Shown in pieces: positions 20,166-31,765 of a stretch of DNA of 64,000 bases. The stretch lies in contig JALNXF010000005.1 in assembly GCA_023230505.1 (NCBI GenBank), positions 1 through 64,000 on the forward strand, in the 5' to 3' direction. This DNA is from Candidatus Altimarinota bacterium (GTDB taxonomy: Bacteria; Patescibacteriota; Gracilibacteria; BD1-5; UBA2023). The translations under genes and the position numbers were made by a program. Position 1 is the stretch's first letter. The number at the start of each line of letters is the position of its first letter. The notes under the pieces were generated by a model that was given only the letters and a program-made list of their open reading frames with translations, made no database searches and was not told where the DNA came from.

Positions 20166-21632
20166 CTAATCTTTTAAATTATCTAATTCTAAGTACTCGT
20201 CAATTCTAATTTGCCATACAAACTCATCGACATGGGATACGAGAATCATCGCTCATTTATACTCATCAAGTGCTTCTGCGATAACTGGCAAATGGCGGAA
20301 ATTTATATGATTTGTTGGTTCATCTAGAATTAAAAGAGCAGGCTTGAGTAAAACTAGTCCACAAAATGCAACAAGTCATTTTTGTCATTCTGAAATGTCT
20401 CAAATTCTTGACTTCATTAAATCTCAAGTAATCAAAAATCCGGCAGCAGTTGATCTAAGCTCTTGTTCTGGAATATTTGGTTCAGCCCATTTTTTTAATT
20501 CATCATACACTGTATTTTCAAAATTTAGGTTAGAAAAATCTTGACGATAATATCCGACTTTTATTCCAGGAGCTATTTTCCCTCAAATAGATCTGCCCTC
20601 AGCAATACTCTCAAGTAGTGTAGATTTACCAATTCAATTTGGTCCAGAAAGTAATAAATGTTGTCATTTTTTAAGACTTACTTCACATTTTTTTATAGTT
20701 GGTTCGTGATCTATAATTACAGAAACAGACGATATATTTATAATTTCTCATTTTACATCTTCTTGCAGAGGAATTGTAAAAGCTCTAATAGTTTTATCTT
20801 CTTTACGCACATCCACCATTTCTTCTTTTAATTCCTCAGCTGTTTCTCTCATTTTCTTCGCAACAAGACGCAGTTTTCATCATTTATGTGCAAATACTTC
20901 AGCTTGTGCAATTTTAGCTTGCGCTTGTTTTGCCATTTGTGCATTTTTCATATTTTCTCTCTCAATTCTAGCTTTAATCTGATCAACTACATTATAATAA
21001 TTTCCCACATATTGCTCGACTTTTTTCGTGAAAACATCCAAATACAATACTCAATCTGTAAATGAATTCAAAAATTCTGCGTCATGCGAGATTACAATTA
21101 CTGTTTTTTTGTAATTTTTTATAAAATCCTCGAGGTGATAAATCCCATCCTTATCCAAATTATTTGTCGGCTCATCAAGAAGTAGAATATCAGGATTTTG
21201 AATAAGTGCAGCCGCCAAAAGTAGACGAGCTTGTTGGCCTCCACTAAATGATTTTACAATCCTATCAAGTGGAGCCTTTAAATTCACTGCATCAAGAACT
21301 TCGGCGATTTTTTTATCAATATTAAAAATAGTCTTATCTCTAAAATATTTATTAAAAAACGCGGAAATTGTAAGATCCTTATCCTCAGCTGGCATCACCT
21401 GAAAAGCGGTAGCAATAGTCAATTCTTTATCAATGTGGATATTTCCTCTTTTTGGTTTTAAAACTCAATTTATAAGCTTAAAAATAGTACTTTTTCCTGC
21501 ACCATTTTGTCACATTATCGTGATTTTTAATCATTTTCTCACAGAAAAACTCACATCATCTAAAATAGGTTTTGTAAATATAAAATCAAATGACACATCG
21601 TCAAATCTAATTACCGTCTCTAAAGAAGCCAT
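20166..21632 (-). CDS. ABC-F family ATPase
   Basis: 488 aa with two ABC domains and no membrane segment. Domain 1: Walker A GQNGAGKST, signature SFSGGQQAR, Walker B DILLLDEPTN. Linker (about 230-300) is Lys/Ala/Gln-rich and helical. Domain 2: GPNGIGKST, ISEGQKGL, ALLILDEPTNH. ABC-F proteins bind the ribosomal E site and relieve stalled translation or resist antibiotics. The signature of domain 2 (SEGQK) departs from SGGQ. Which subfamily it belongs to cannot be told by eye. Confidence 0.9.
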
Positions 21633-21700
21633 TATTTTTTTAAAATTATTAAATTAATGGTGGGATTATATGAAAAAAATGAAATTTGTAAATTTTAAGT

Positions 21701-22138
21701 TTACTGTCACTCATAACTCACGAAATTATTCGGAGTCTCATAGAGTTTGATTTTGTGGAGTTTCAGATTTTTTCAGTAGATATTTTGAAATTTTGGAGAT
21801 AGTTCATTAAAAATCCAAACTGCGATATTTTCAGCTGTTGGGATAAAATCAACTTCAATATATTTGAAATTTTCTTTTTTTATTAAATCTAAAACCACAT
21901 CTCATTTGTATCACATATATCCATGATCTAATTTAGAGTCTATGAATTCTTTTGTGATTTTTTTAATGTCTCAAAAATCTATAATCATTCACTCATTACT
22001 GGCTCATTTATTGTCTATAATATCTCACTCTAGAGTTATTTCAATTTTATATCTATGACCATGAATATTAGAGCATTGACTTGTGTGATTTGGAATTCTG
22101 TGTCACATATCCCATTCATAAATTTTTGTTATTTGCAT
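21701..22138 (-). CDS. queD: 6-carboxy-tetrahydropterin synthase / PTPS family
   Basis: 145 aa. Zinc-binding His13 (DMGHRIP) and His26/His28 in NIHGHRYKI, with Cys22 in the catalytic position SQCSNIHGH. Family members make 6-carboxy-tetrahydropterin for queuosine, or related pterins. No other queuosine genes are in the window, so the pathway is uncertain; it may be the stand-alone pterin enzyme of CPR genomes. Confidence 0.85.
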
Positions 22139-22158
22139 AAATATTTTTTAAGAATAAA

Positions 22159-23982
22159 TTATTTTACAGTTACGCTTTTTGCTAAATTTCTTGGTTTATC
22201 AATATTTCTGCCAAGTAAATCTGCCGTATGATAAGCGACAATTTGGCCAGCAATAGCAGTTAAAAATGGATATAACTCTTCAAGAGTCTCAGGGATTGAA
22301 ATATTCCAAGTAGCTGAAGGAACTTTTTTATCAGAAATTGCTAAAATTTCTCATTTTCTTGCTTTTACTTCTTGTACAGATGAGAGATTTTTTTCATATA
22401 AAAAATCATTTGGCATAAAAATTATAGATGGAAAGTTTTCATCAACAAGTGCTAAAGATCAGTGTTTAAGTTCTCAACTTGGAAGAGCCTGAGAATTAAA
22501 ATATGATATTTCTTTAAATTTTAAACTTGACTCGTAAGCAATAGCAAGCTCTAGATGTCTTCCTAAAAAGAAAAATTGCTTGTAATTTTTTATATTTTCT
22601 ACGGTATTTCTAATATCATCAGAAGTTGATAATAGCCCATTTATTTTCTCCGGAATATGGTGTAATTCTTGAATAATTTGTCTATATTTTTGTCTTGAGA
22701 GATTTCAATTTTTTTCTCCAAAATAAAGAACAAGTAATAAAATTGTGCATATTTGAGCTGTAAAAGCCTTAGTAGATGCCACTCAAACCTCAGTTCAAGC
22801 TCTGGTAAAAAGTCCAAAATCAGTAAGTCTTGAAATGGTTGAACCTACCACATTTACGATTCAAAAAGTTTTAGCTCATTTAGATTTTAAATATTTTAGA
22901 GGTTCGATAGAATCAGCAGTTTCTCCAGATTGAGAAATAAAAACATAGAGAGTTTCTGGGTCTATTTTAATATTTTTGTATTCAAATTCACTTGCCACTT
23001 CGACGCTCGATTCCATATCTGCCAAATCCTCAAACCAATAAGTCCCAAGCCATCCAGCGTGATAACTTGTTCCACAGGCTACAAAAGTAATTTTAGAAAA
23101 ATTGTGTTTATCTAATTCCTCAAAAGCGGCAGCATTAAGACGAGAATTAGTAAAATCTATTCTTCATCTAAAAACATCTTCTAATACTTTTGGTTGCTCA
23201 AAAATTTCTTTTAACATAAAATGTTTGTAGTCTCACTTCTCAGCTTTTAGGCTTGCAACATCAATTTTCTCGGCCGATTTTGAGATTAATTTTCACTCAC
23301 TTTTTATTGTATAATCATTATTTTTAATATAAACTAGTTCCCCATCATCAAGAAAAATTACATCATCAACAATTCAGGCCAAAGCTTGAGTATCAGAAGA
23401 AAAATAAAATTCACTCTTATCTTTTGAGTATCCAAAAACCAAAGGACTTCAATATTTTACTCAAATAATTTCATCTGGATTATCCTTTGAAATAAACAAA
23501 AATGCATAAGCTCAATCAAGAGTTGGAAGTACTTTTTCAACAGTTTTAAGTAAATTTTGATCCCAATTTTCTTCGATTAACTTAGCAACAACTTCAGAAT
23601 CTGTCTCTCCATAAAAACTATATCATTTTTTAAGGAGCTCATCTTTTAGCTCACGATAATTTTCAATAATTCAATTGTGAACTAGAAAAATGCGCTCATT
23701 TTCTGAGTAATGAGGATGACAATTTTCTTCTGTAACTCCTCCGTGAGTTGCCCAACGAGTGTGAGCTATTCCATAAGAAAAAGACTCATTTTCCGCTAAA
23801 ATATTTGCAGTTTTTTCACTCAAATTTGAAACTTTTCCAACTGATTTAATTAGTTTTAAATCTCAACCTTTTCCAACAACAAAACCTGATGAATCATATC
23901 ATCTATATTCAAGTTTTTCAAGTCAATGAATTAATTTGCTTGTCGCATTTTTGTTTCAAATATATCAAAAAATTCAGCACAT
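22159..23982 (-). CDS. glmS: Glutamine-fructose-6-phosphate aminotransferase
   Basis: 607 aa. N-terminal nucleophile Cys2 (MCGIFGYIG), [20 protein letters not shown]; two SIS domains with SQSGETADS and the C-terminal [10 protein letters not shown] tail. Makes glucosamine-6-phosphate, the first step to UDP-GlcNAc for the cell wall. Full length. It ends 20 nt from queD and begins 72 nt after aroB. Confidence 0.96.
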
Positions 23983-24054
23983 AGTTTTTTGGGTTATTTT
24001 ATAATTTTATCTAAAATATCATTTTTGTTTTTGAAGTCAAATTATATATTTGTT

Positions 24055-25152
24055 TTAATTTTTCAAAAAATCAGAAAATAATTTGTAAGTCTCTTCTAAA
24101 TCTTTTTTATTAATATCTATAAATTCTAAATTTCAAATATCTTTAAATAATACAAAATTAATTTTTGAGCTATCGTTTTTCTTATCATTTAACATTTTTT
24201 TGTAAATATTGCTGAACTTAAAATTGCTTATTTTATATTTTCTCACAATTTCAAGTACAAAAGAATTTATGTAATCTAATAAAGTCTTATCAAAATATCA
24301 AAGCTTATAAGATAATAAATTTGCAAAAATAATTCAATATCAAACACATATTCAATGAGGTAATTTATAATCACTCAAACTCTCTACAGCATGCCCAAAA
24401 GTATGTCAGTAATTAAGTTTTTTTCTGTCTCATTTTTCTTCTTCATCTCTCATTACCACATTCGCTTTAATACTAATATTATTAGCTAAAATTTCATCTG
24501 ATACTTTTTTATTTGTAATAATCTCATCAAAAATAGAACTCCAGATTTCAAAATGTTTCTTGTTATCTAGCAAAGAATGTTTTAATCATTCAAAATATCC
24601 TGATGTTAGTTGAATTTCTGGTAAAGTTTTTAAATATTGCCTATTTACTAACACAATTTTTGGCTGGTTAAAGGTTCAAATAACATTTTTTATTCATGAA
24701 TAATCTATACCTGTTTTTCATCAAACACTTGAATCTAATACAGAAAGTAGAGTTGTGGGAATTTGAATAAATTTCACTCATCTTTTGTATATTGAAGATA
24801 AAAATCATCACAAATCTCATACAACTCCACCTCAAAAACAAATTATTAAATCATTTCTATTAAAATTTATCATATTTAAATAATTTACAGTATCCAAGAC
24901 TGTATTAATATTTTTATTTTTCTCTCAAGCCTTAAAAACATATTTATAAAACTTTAAATCACTTTTATTTTCAAAATTCTCAAATAAATCTTTTCAATGA
25001 AATTTCCAAACAGTATTTTCAGTCAAAAATAAGACCTTTTTAATTCTGCCAGTTTTTACTATAAAATCCATTATTTCATCCAATATATTTGAAGTAAATA
25101 AAATTTTGTAAGATCTATTATTGTTGTTTTTTAGGTTTATGTTTAATTGCAT
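24055..25152 (-). CDS. aroB: 3-dehydroquinate synthase-like protein
   Basis: 365 aa. Motifs of the sugar-phosphate cyclase family: FGGGVVGDLCGF, QIPTTLLSVLDSSVGGKTG, GTFNQP, and the zinc motif NYGHTFGHAVE. AroB makes dehydroquinate in the shikimate pathway; the usual AEVIKY segment is EGLKHSLL here. No other shikimate gene is nearby and such reduced genomes often lack the pathway, so another cyclase substrate is possible. It follows the GNAT gene by 48 nt. Confidence 0.82.
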
Positions 25153-25168
25153 TTTGTGGTAATAAATA

Positions 25169-25205
25169 ATTAAAAACTCGTCTGTAAATCAAACATTATC
25201 TTATC
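25169..25205. repeat. Direct repeat, copy 1 (copy of ABC exporter 3' end)
   Basis: The core ATTAAAAACTCGTCTGTAAA and next bases are identical over 24 nt to 25949-25972, with about 3 mismatches over the longer 37 nt. On the minus strand it reads KIMFDLQTSF-stop, matching the exporter C-terminus [14 protein letters not shown]. Confidence 0.85.
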
Positions 25206-25932
25206 CTCAATGAATATCCCCTTAAAACCTCTTCATATCACAAAGATTCTGCAATTTTCCTTGAGGCAATATTTTCTTCTCAGACACGATATTGTGGGAT
25301 TAAATTTCTTTCAAGGATTTCATGTGATAAATCATTTGCAAGAATTTTTCAGTATCATTTTCATTTCTTGTCAGATCTTACAAGTATTCATATATGTGCG
25401 ATTTTATCATTTTCATCATCTACTATATAATTACTTATTGCTACTATTTGATTTCATTCAAAATATCAATAAAATTCTTGAAATGGCTCTTTAAAATCCA
25501 TAAAAATCTCACTAATATCTTTAACTTCACATTTTTTCATAAAATCAGTATATAATTCAATTTCATTTTTGTTTATATGACGAACTTGAGGATTTTTTGG
25601 TTTTAACTGTTCTTTTGAAAATAAATAAGAAGTAATTATTATTCAAGTAAACTTTTTTTCTCAATCATATATTTTATTTATTGCAGAATGTATTTTTTCC
25701 CTATTAATTCAATACTTATCAATAATTTCTATAATTTCATTTTTACATTGCTTCATAACTGATACTATTGTTTTTCAATTTCAATAAACAAGAATATATA
25801 CCTCTTTGCTATCTACTAAATCCGGAGAATGTGATATTACTTTAATTCAATTTCACTGAAAATCATCAGTACTACATCATAAATAATTTCACCAAAAATT
25901 ATTTATGATTGAAATTTTATTAGATTTTTCCA
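25201..25932 (-). CDS. GNAT-family N-acetyltransferase
   Basis: 243 aa. The C-terminal half has the acetyl-CoA loop GILVRSDKKGKGYGKIL (motif A, R/QxxGxG/A) and EENIASRKIAESLGYEEV, typical of GNAT. The N-terminal half is not recognised. Substrate unknown. The gene is bracketed by 37-bp direct repeats derived from the 3' end of the upstream ABC exporter, and its own stop codon lies inside the downstream copy. It therefore looks inserted or duplicated into the operon. Confidence 0.85.
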
Positions 25933-25948
25933 TATTTTCTAAATTAAT

Positions 25949-25985
25949 ATTAAAAACTCGTCTGTAAATCAAGCATCATCTTGTA
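25949..25985. repeat. Direct repeat, copy 2 (native 3' end of ABC exporter)
   Basis: Overlaps the last codons and stop of the exporter gene (25950-27683). Same orientation as 25169-25205, 780 bp apart, with the GNAT gene between them. Confidence 0.85.
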
Positions 25986-27683
25986 TTCTCATCAGAGATT
26001 GCTAAGTTCCTCATGATTTCATCTTTCAAAAATCTTTCCGTCTTTTATCACGATAATCTCATCGGCCTCTTTAACTGTCTGGAGACGGTGAGCAATAATT
26101 ATAACTGTTTTTCATTTAAATAAATTGTGTAGTGCCTCTGTAATCGCTTGTTCTGAAATACTGTCAAGAGCTGAGGTTGGTTCATCAAGCAATATTATCT
26201 CTGGATTTTTTAGCATAATTTTTGCGATGGCGAGGCGTTGCTTTTGTCCGCCAGATAATTTTATTCATTTCTCTCAAATTTCAGTCTCAAATCAAGCTTC
26301 AAAATCAAGTATAAATTCGCATTTTGCATTTTTAATTACTTCATCGAGTTGCTCTTGAGTTGGTGTATAATCCAGAGCATAAGTGAGATTTTCCATAATT
26401 GTTCAGTCAAAAACAGATGGTTCTTGAGTGAGATATCCAATGTGGCGGTAATAGGATTTTAGAGAGATTTCTGAAAGGCGTTGTCCGTCGATAATAATAT
26501 CTCAGCTATTTACTCTAATATATCCGGCGATGAGTTTTATTAATGTACTTTTTCCTCATCCACTCGCTCACACAAAAGCATATTTTTTTCATCAATTGAG
26601 TTTTAGTGAAAAATCCTTAAAAACTTCTCCTCCGCCATCATAAGCAAAATTTATTTGTGAGAAAATTATTTCTCAGGTTTTATAAACAAATTTTGGAGCA
26701 TTTGGGTCTTCTTGGTATTTGGGAATAGAATTAAATGTATCAATAAGTTTTTCTATATGAATATAATTTAAATAAAGATCTCTAAAATAACCTCTAATAT
26801 TCCAAGAATATTTTCACAAAATATCAAGAAGCCATAAAAATAATGCAAACTTTGCAATTGTATAATTTCCATAAATTACTCAGCCTCAGATAACAATAAA
26901 AATAGTAAATCTAAATCAACTCAAAATTATAAAAGATCCTGTTTGCCATGCATTTTTAAATATATTTCATCTAGCCCATAAATTCATCATTTTATCATGC
27001 AAATCTGATATTTCAGCTATTTCTTTTCCAAATTTATCATTTTGTAAAATTTCAAATTTTGACATTAATATTTTAATTCTTTTAGCATCACGAATAATTT
27101 CAAATTCTTTTGCATCTTTTCTAATATTTGTAAGACAAGATAATCATTTAGAAAAAAATAAAATTATTACAAAAAATAAAAAAAGAAATCCCATAAAATA
27201 ATAAATATTTGGTACCCTTAAAGCAACAAGTGTAAAAATATAAATTATTGCAAATAATTCTACTATTAAACCAATTACAAGTCTTGTACTGCTATACCAA
27301 AATGAAATTCAATTAAAAATAATATTACTCATTTTCCCAGTTCAAAAAGACTCAACTTTAGTATTATCTAAGTTTATATACTCTCATAAATATTTCTCTG
27401 TAAGTCCGCGGGAAACACGAAAAGACATTATATCATGAACAGAGTCTGAAAACAGCGAATTTAAAATATTAAAAAATGAAAATCCAACAAATATCCAAAT
27501 CCAAAAATACAAATTTTCTATACTTTTCATTTCCACGGCTCCAATAATCATAGATCCAGCATAAATCAAAAAGACACTCTGAAATCCATCATAAGCCTCA
27601 ATTCCAAAATATAACCAAAACCATCATTTTGAATATTTTACAGGTTCTAACAATATTTTTGCTTTTTTAATTAGTTCTTTCAT
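25950..27683 (-). CDS. ABC exporter, fused membrane and ATPase domains
   Basis: 577 aa. N-terminal ~330 residues hold about six membrane segments (for example [32 protein letters not shown]). The ATPase domain shows Walker A GASGGGKST, Q-loop TQEPSVF, signature [11 protein letters not shown], Walker [14 protein letters not shown] and H-loop IAHR. Type IV (MsbA-like) exporter half-transporter; it would act as a homodimer. Substrate cannot be told. Confidence 0.92.
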
Positions 27684-27707
27684 TTTTGTTGTTTTGTTAA
27701 ATTATTT

Positions 27708-28370
27708 TTATACTTCCAAATCCCATTCTGCATAAAATTGTTTCAAAAATTGTTCCATAAAAATATGGCGCTCTTTGGCTAATTCTTTAGCAGTTGGAGT
27801 ATTTAATATATCTTTTAATTTTAATAATTTTTCGTAAAAATGAGCTACAGAACTTGGTGAACCATTATTGTAAGATTCTTCTGTTACTAATTCTTCATAA
27901 TCAATATTTGGATCATGAATTGGACGTTGTTTTTTCCCTCAATATGAAAATGTACGAGCTATTGCAATTGCTCATATTGCCTCTAATCTATCAGCATCTT
28001 CTACAATAGCAAATTCTGGAGTTATAATAAAATCTTTGGTTCTAATAAGGCTTTTTCCAAATCCTACATTTTTTATTACAAAAAATACTTTTTCAATTCT
28101 GTCCTTATCAAGTCATTGTTCAGAAAAAAATTTTTCAAGTGAAATTTTCTTATCTTCAAGTTGTTCTTTGTTATAAAATTTTCTGTCAAAAGATTCATGA
28201 AGTAAGGCCCCAAGTTCTATGACTAAAAGATCTCAAATTTTCTCTTTTGCGTAAATTTTTTGTGCTAATTTCCAAACACGTTCAATATGATAAAAATCAT
28301 GAGCACTACAAAGTCATTCAAGCTCAGCTTTAACAAGACTTTTCGTATTATTAATAATTTTATTATTCAT
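27708..28370 (-). CDS. HD-domain phosphohydrolase
   Basis: 220 aa. Early HDFYHIERVWKLA and ELGALLHESFD, then EDADRLEAIGAIAIAR, which together give the H...HE(D)...D metal pattern of HD hydrolases of the uncharacterised YedJ-like group. The usual HD dyad appears as HE. Probably a nucleotide phosphohydrolase. It precedes the ABC exporter by 24 nt. Confidence 0.8.
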
Positions 28371-28450
28371 AGTATTTTTGTAAATAATTAAAAATCTAGA
28401 ACATTTATATTCTAATCAAAAAAGAAAAAAATAGAAAAAGTTAAGAAAAA

Positions 28451-28993
28451 CTATTTCATTAATAATTTCTTAAAATTTTCGAAAGCTAATTTTCTTTGAG
28501 AAATCTGATTCTTTATATCAGATCAAAGCTCCGCAAAAGTCTTATCATAGCCATCGGGGATAAATATTACATCCCATCAAAACCCATTATCTCAAGTAGG
28601 TTTATGAGATATTTTTCATTTAACTTCTCATTTTGCCATAAAAAATTCCTCTCAATCATACATAGCAACATAACAAACTGCAAGTGCTGTTCTTTCTTCA
28701 AAATTTTCTAGCATTTTTAGAATTCACTCGATTTTTACAGTTGATTCAAACCATTTTATAAGAGCTCCAGGAAGTCAATTCCAAGATATAAACTCTAATC
28801 AACTATCCTCAACAATAACATTTTTTCCTGATTTTTTGTAAGCCTCAATTGCTTTGTGTCTGATTAATTCTTCTACGCTTGTAGTCTGGATTTCGTCCAA
28901 ATCTAATTTAATTTGTTCCATAGAAAACCCAAGAATTTCTGAGGCTTCCTTTAATTTATTAGGATTTGAAGTAGCAAATTTTAAGTGTTGCAT
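28451..28993 (-). CDS. rdgB: XTP/dITP diphosphatase (RdgB/HAM1)
   Basis: 180 aa. TSNPNKLKEASEIL at the N-terminus, VIVEDSGLEF, and the C-terminal FGWDVIFIPDG with KTFAELG. Hydrolyses non-canonical purine triphosphates to keep them out of DNA and RNA. The motif order and length agree with the Ham1 family. Confidence 0.92.
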
Positions 28994-29002
28994 GTTTTTT
29001 AG

Positions 29003-29617
29003 TTAATTTTTAAATCCCTCAGGAATATCATATTTCTCAAATTCGGGTAATAATTTTTTACCATAAAAATATCTAGAGAATGCTTCAGCTTCATATTTTG
29101 CTCAATTAAGTGCATTGTGAGGTCTTGGCTCCGTAGGAAGTCAGACTGTACCTAGAATTGTATCAAGATTTAGAGATGATAGATTATTTTTATAAGGAAT
29201 AATTAGTCATTTTCTTTTATGATATTCATAAGCAACAGTGTGTAAATCGAGCGTTTTATAATTTCCATTTACTAGTCAGAAATTATGTTTTAATCAAGTT
29301 CTGTCTCAATTTACTTCTAAAAACCTCAAATCAAAATACCCAACATTATGACCTCAAATTGTCTGATCCTCAATGAAAGCCGACCAATTCATGAATTCTA
29401 AAATTAACTCATTTACAGTAATTTTTGTAATATCAGTTATTTGCTCCACTGTAAATCAATTCACTTCCAAGGCCCTTTGCTGAATTTCATCTCAGGGAAT
29501 TATCCTGCATTCCCCATAAAATTGATTTAGAGGATTTTCTAATTCCAAAGCTCATACGCTCACAATAGAATTCTTATATGGGTCTGCCCCAGAGGTTTCA
29601 ATATCTAAAACTATCAT
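29003..29617 (-). CDS. DnaQ-like 3'-5' exonuclease (DEDDh)
   Basis: 204 aa. Exo I MIVLDIETSGADP, Exo II HNVGYFDLRFL, Exo III HNALNGAKYEAEA with the His and Asp/Glu positions of DEDDh enzymes. Could be the proofreading subunit, an oligoribonuclease-like enzyme or a general exonuclease. It ends 9 nt upstream of rdgB. Confidence 0.85.
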
Positions 29618-29711
29618 AACTGTAAAAGGGTTAAAATATATATTTTCCTATTCTATCCAAAAATCCTAAAAAGTGAAAAAAAAGTTGGATTTTTGATTTT
29701 TAAAGGAAAAT

Positions 29712-29930
29712 ATGATATTATTAATTAAATTAATTATTAATTTTATACCTATATATGAAAAATGATTTTGAAGTTGAGCTAGAAAAAAATATGGACATGT
29801 AGAAATAGCTACAAAAGATGGGTTTTATTATGGAAAATTTGTAGATGTTCCCGGATGAAGCGCAAAAAGCTGATTTACAGGATATGCATATTATTATGTC
29901 TGAGATAATTCACAAGCTAATATCTGATAA
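29712..29930 (+). CDS. Small protein, possible CHAP-domain remnant, 72 aa
   Basis: ATG at 29712 with an unusually good AAAGGA upstream, TAA at 29928, six or more UGA glycines. Hydrophobic N-terminus (MILLIKLIINFIPI), then KKYGHVEIATKDGFYYG and SGFTGYAYYYVG, which resemble the second half of CHAP/NlpC peptidoglycan amidases, with the GHVEI histidine. The catalytic Cys half is missing, so it may be a remnant or a small exported protein. A strong terminator follows at once. Confidence 0.55.
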
Positions 29931-29934
29931 AATC

Positions 29935-29965
29935 AAAAAGCCCCGAGCAATACTGGGGCTTTTTT
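29935..29965 (+). terminator. Rho-independent terminator
   Basis: AAAAAGCCCC (29935-29944), 10-nt loop, GGGGCTTTTT with T-run. It ends the 72-aa gene. Confidence 0.85.
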
Positions 29966-30038
29966 CTTGGTTCTTCTTATGTCCTCCAATATAAGATAGA
30001 GTAAATTTTATTTTTGTTTTTTTGGGCCGGCTGAGCCT

Positions 30039-30623
30039 TTATGATTTTTTCTTGGCCGTAGCAGGTTTTCTTACCGGCCTTTTTCCAGGCTTCGTACCGT
30101 CAAATTTTGCCTTGAGGTTGCCGACGCCTTCGTGGACATGTCCGAGTCCGGTAGATACCAGACCTTTTCCTGTTGCCAGAGCTTCATTGCCGAGAGATTT
30201 GGTTCCGACAACAAGGTCATTGCCGAGAGATTTGGCGTCATCAACGAGTTCGGCGCCGAGTTCTTTGCTCTTTTGGAGAACATCTTCTCCTTTTTTGGCA
30301 ATAGCCTCACGATTTTTCGGGTCCAAAAGAGCAACCGTTGCTACTACTCCAACCGCACCAACCGCACCTGCGGCCAGCGTTTTCAAAAGAGTTTTCTTTC
30401 CCATCGTTTTTCTCCTCATGTTTTTATTGACCAAAGAACGGCATTTTTTACAGGTGATATCCTCTTTTTTGCCTTCGAAAATGTTTGCGAAATAAACAAA
30501 TCCGTAATCTTTTTTACATAATGGACCTACTCTTCCGGTAGCACAAATGTGTTTATTGACAATATGTGGAAGTGAGACTAACTTATGAACTGATCCATCA
30601 CTTAAGACTCTAAAAAGTTTCAT
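30039..30623 (-). CDS. UGA-free, GC-rich YtxH/LEA-like protein with Zn-ribbon-like N-terminus
   Basis: 194 aa, full length under the standard code. Residues 1-70 are AT-rich and carry two Cys sites (HICATGRVGPLCKKD, ITCKKCR) like a small zinc ribbon. From MGKK (30404) the DNA becomes clearly GC-richer (GCG, GGC, CCG codons) and encodes a hydrophobic segment AAGAVGAVGVVATVALL, a DPKNREAI motif as in YtxH proteins, and an Ala/Gly/Lys-rich helix. About 22 glycines, none UGA, while the neighbours use UGA freely. Both ATGs have purine-rich Shine-Dalgarno sequences. Either a recent import fused to a resident ORF or two proteins from one frame. Confidence 0.75.
   Translation of the reverse strand: MKLFRVLSDGSVHKLVSLPHIVNKHICATGRVGPLCKKDYGFVYFANIFEGKKEDITCKKCRSLVNKNMRRKTMGKKTLLKTLAAGAVGAVGVVATVALLDPKNREAIAKKGEDVLQKSKELGAELVDDAKSLGNDLVVGTKSLGNEALATGKGLVSTGLGHVHEGVGNLKAKFDGTKPGKRPVRKPATAKKKS
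30402..30416 (-). promoter_or_regulatory. Strong internal Shine-Dalgarno and start
   Basis: AGGAGA (minus strand, 30411-30416) 6 nt before an in-frame ATG at 30404. Most genes in the window lack a purine-rich ribosome-binding site, so this suggests a separate 121-aa product. Confidence 0.55.
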
Positions 30624-30696
30624 AGCAATCTCCCTTTTACATTATTTATCAAATTTTGACTTTTATTTTTGTTTTGTAATTTATATACAAAACAAA

Positions 30697-30727
30697 AAAA
30701 TTGTCAAATATATTTTTTGACAATTTT
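30697..30727. terminator. Hairpin terminator after the CDF operon
   Basis: AAAATTGTCAAA (30697-30708), 7-nt loop, TTTGACAATTTT. T-runs on both strands; it lies just downstream of the leftward CDF gene. Confidence 0.75.
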
Positions 30728-30744
30728 ATTTTTTTGTGAGAAAA

Positions 30745-31752
30745 CTAATTTAATTCAATATCAATATGTTTAATTTCTGGATGTTTTTCTTTAATATTTT
30801 TCTCTAGTGCATCTATTCTTTTACCAATAATTCTCGGAATTCTGTCAGCATAATCTACACAGAATTTCAAAAATTCATTATAATCATCCTTAATATATTC
30901 GTATTCATCCTGAAAAAATCAATTATGATTTATCTCTCTCATAAGTGAAGATCCATTAAATTCTGCTTCAACTTTAATAATATAACAATCAATATCTATT
31001 ACTTCTGATTTAAAATCAATAATTTTTTCTATTAAATTATCAGTTTTTATAGTTTCAATAATATCTTCTTTTAATTCTTCATCAATTCATCTTCCAAGTA
31101 AATAACTTTTGTTTTCTATAATCAAAATTATGGCCACAATTCAAAGTAAAATTCAAATTATCAAAGATCAAATCGAATCAAAATAAGTTTTTCCTGTTAA
31201 ATTTGTAAGTAAAATACTCACAAAAGCTATTAAAACTCAAAATACAGCAACTGAGTCTTCGAGTATTACTGCTTTTGAAGCATTATCTGCCTCTTTTATA
31301 CTTTCTAATAATCAATCATTTTTATCATAAACTGAAATTATAGCTATAATTAAAGTAATTAGTTCAACTACAAAAGATATAGCTAAAATTATTAAAACAT
31401 AAATAGAATTCTCGATTATAATTGGATGTAAGAAATTTTCTATTGAGTGGTAAACTGTAACTCAGGCTCATATAAAAAATATTCAACAAGCAGATAATAT
31501 TGCCCGGAAAAATCTCTCTTTTCAGTATCAATAAGAAAAATTTGCATCAGCTTTTTTTCTAGATTTTTTAAGTCAAATTAAAAGTAAAATTTGATTTGAA
31601 GTATCAGCGACGCTATGAATTGCCTCAGAAAATAATACTCAAGATCCAGATAAAAAAAATCAGATAAATTTAAGTATCATAATAATAAAATTTCAAGTAA
31701 TAGCTGCTAAAACAGCCAGTAATCAATGTGTTTTCTTGACGGGGGAGGGCAT
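30745..31752 (-). CDS. Cation diffusion facilitator transporter
   Basis: 335 aa. About five to six membrane segments in the first 220 residues; the metal site HSVAD(T) in segment 2 and EDSVAV (E-D pair) in segment 5, in place of the more usual HxxxD. C-terminal cytoplasmic domain about 110 aa. Probably exports Zn, Fe or Mn by proton exchange. It follows HD-GYP by 13 nt, so it is co-transcribed with c-di-GMP-type genes. Confidence 0.88.
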
Positions 31753-31765
31753 AAAAAGTGGTTAA

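Noticed and set aside
30022..30521. Two long plus-strand ORFs opposite the GC-rich gene
   Set aside because: Antisense shadows of a GC-rich reading frame; low complexity and no leader.
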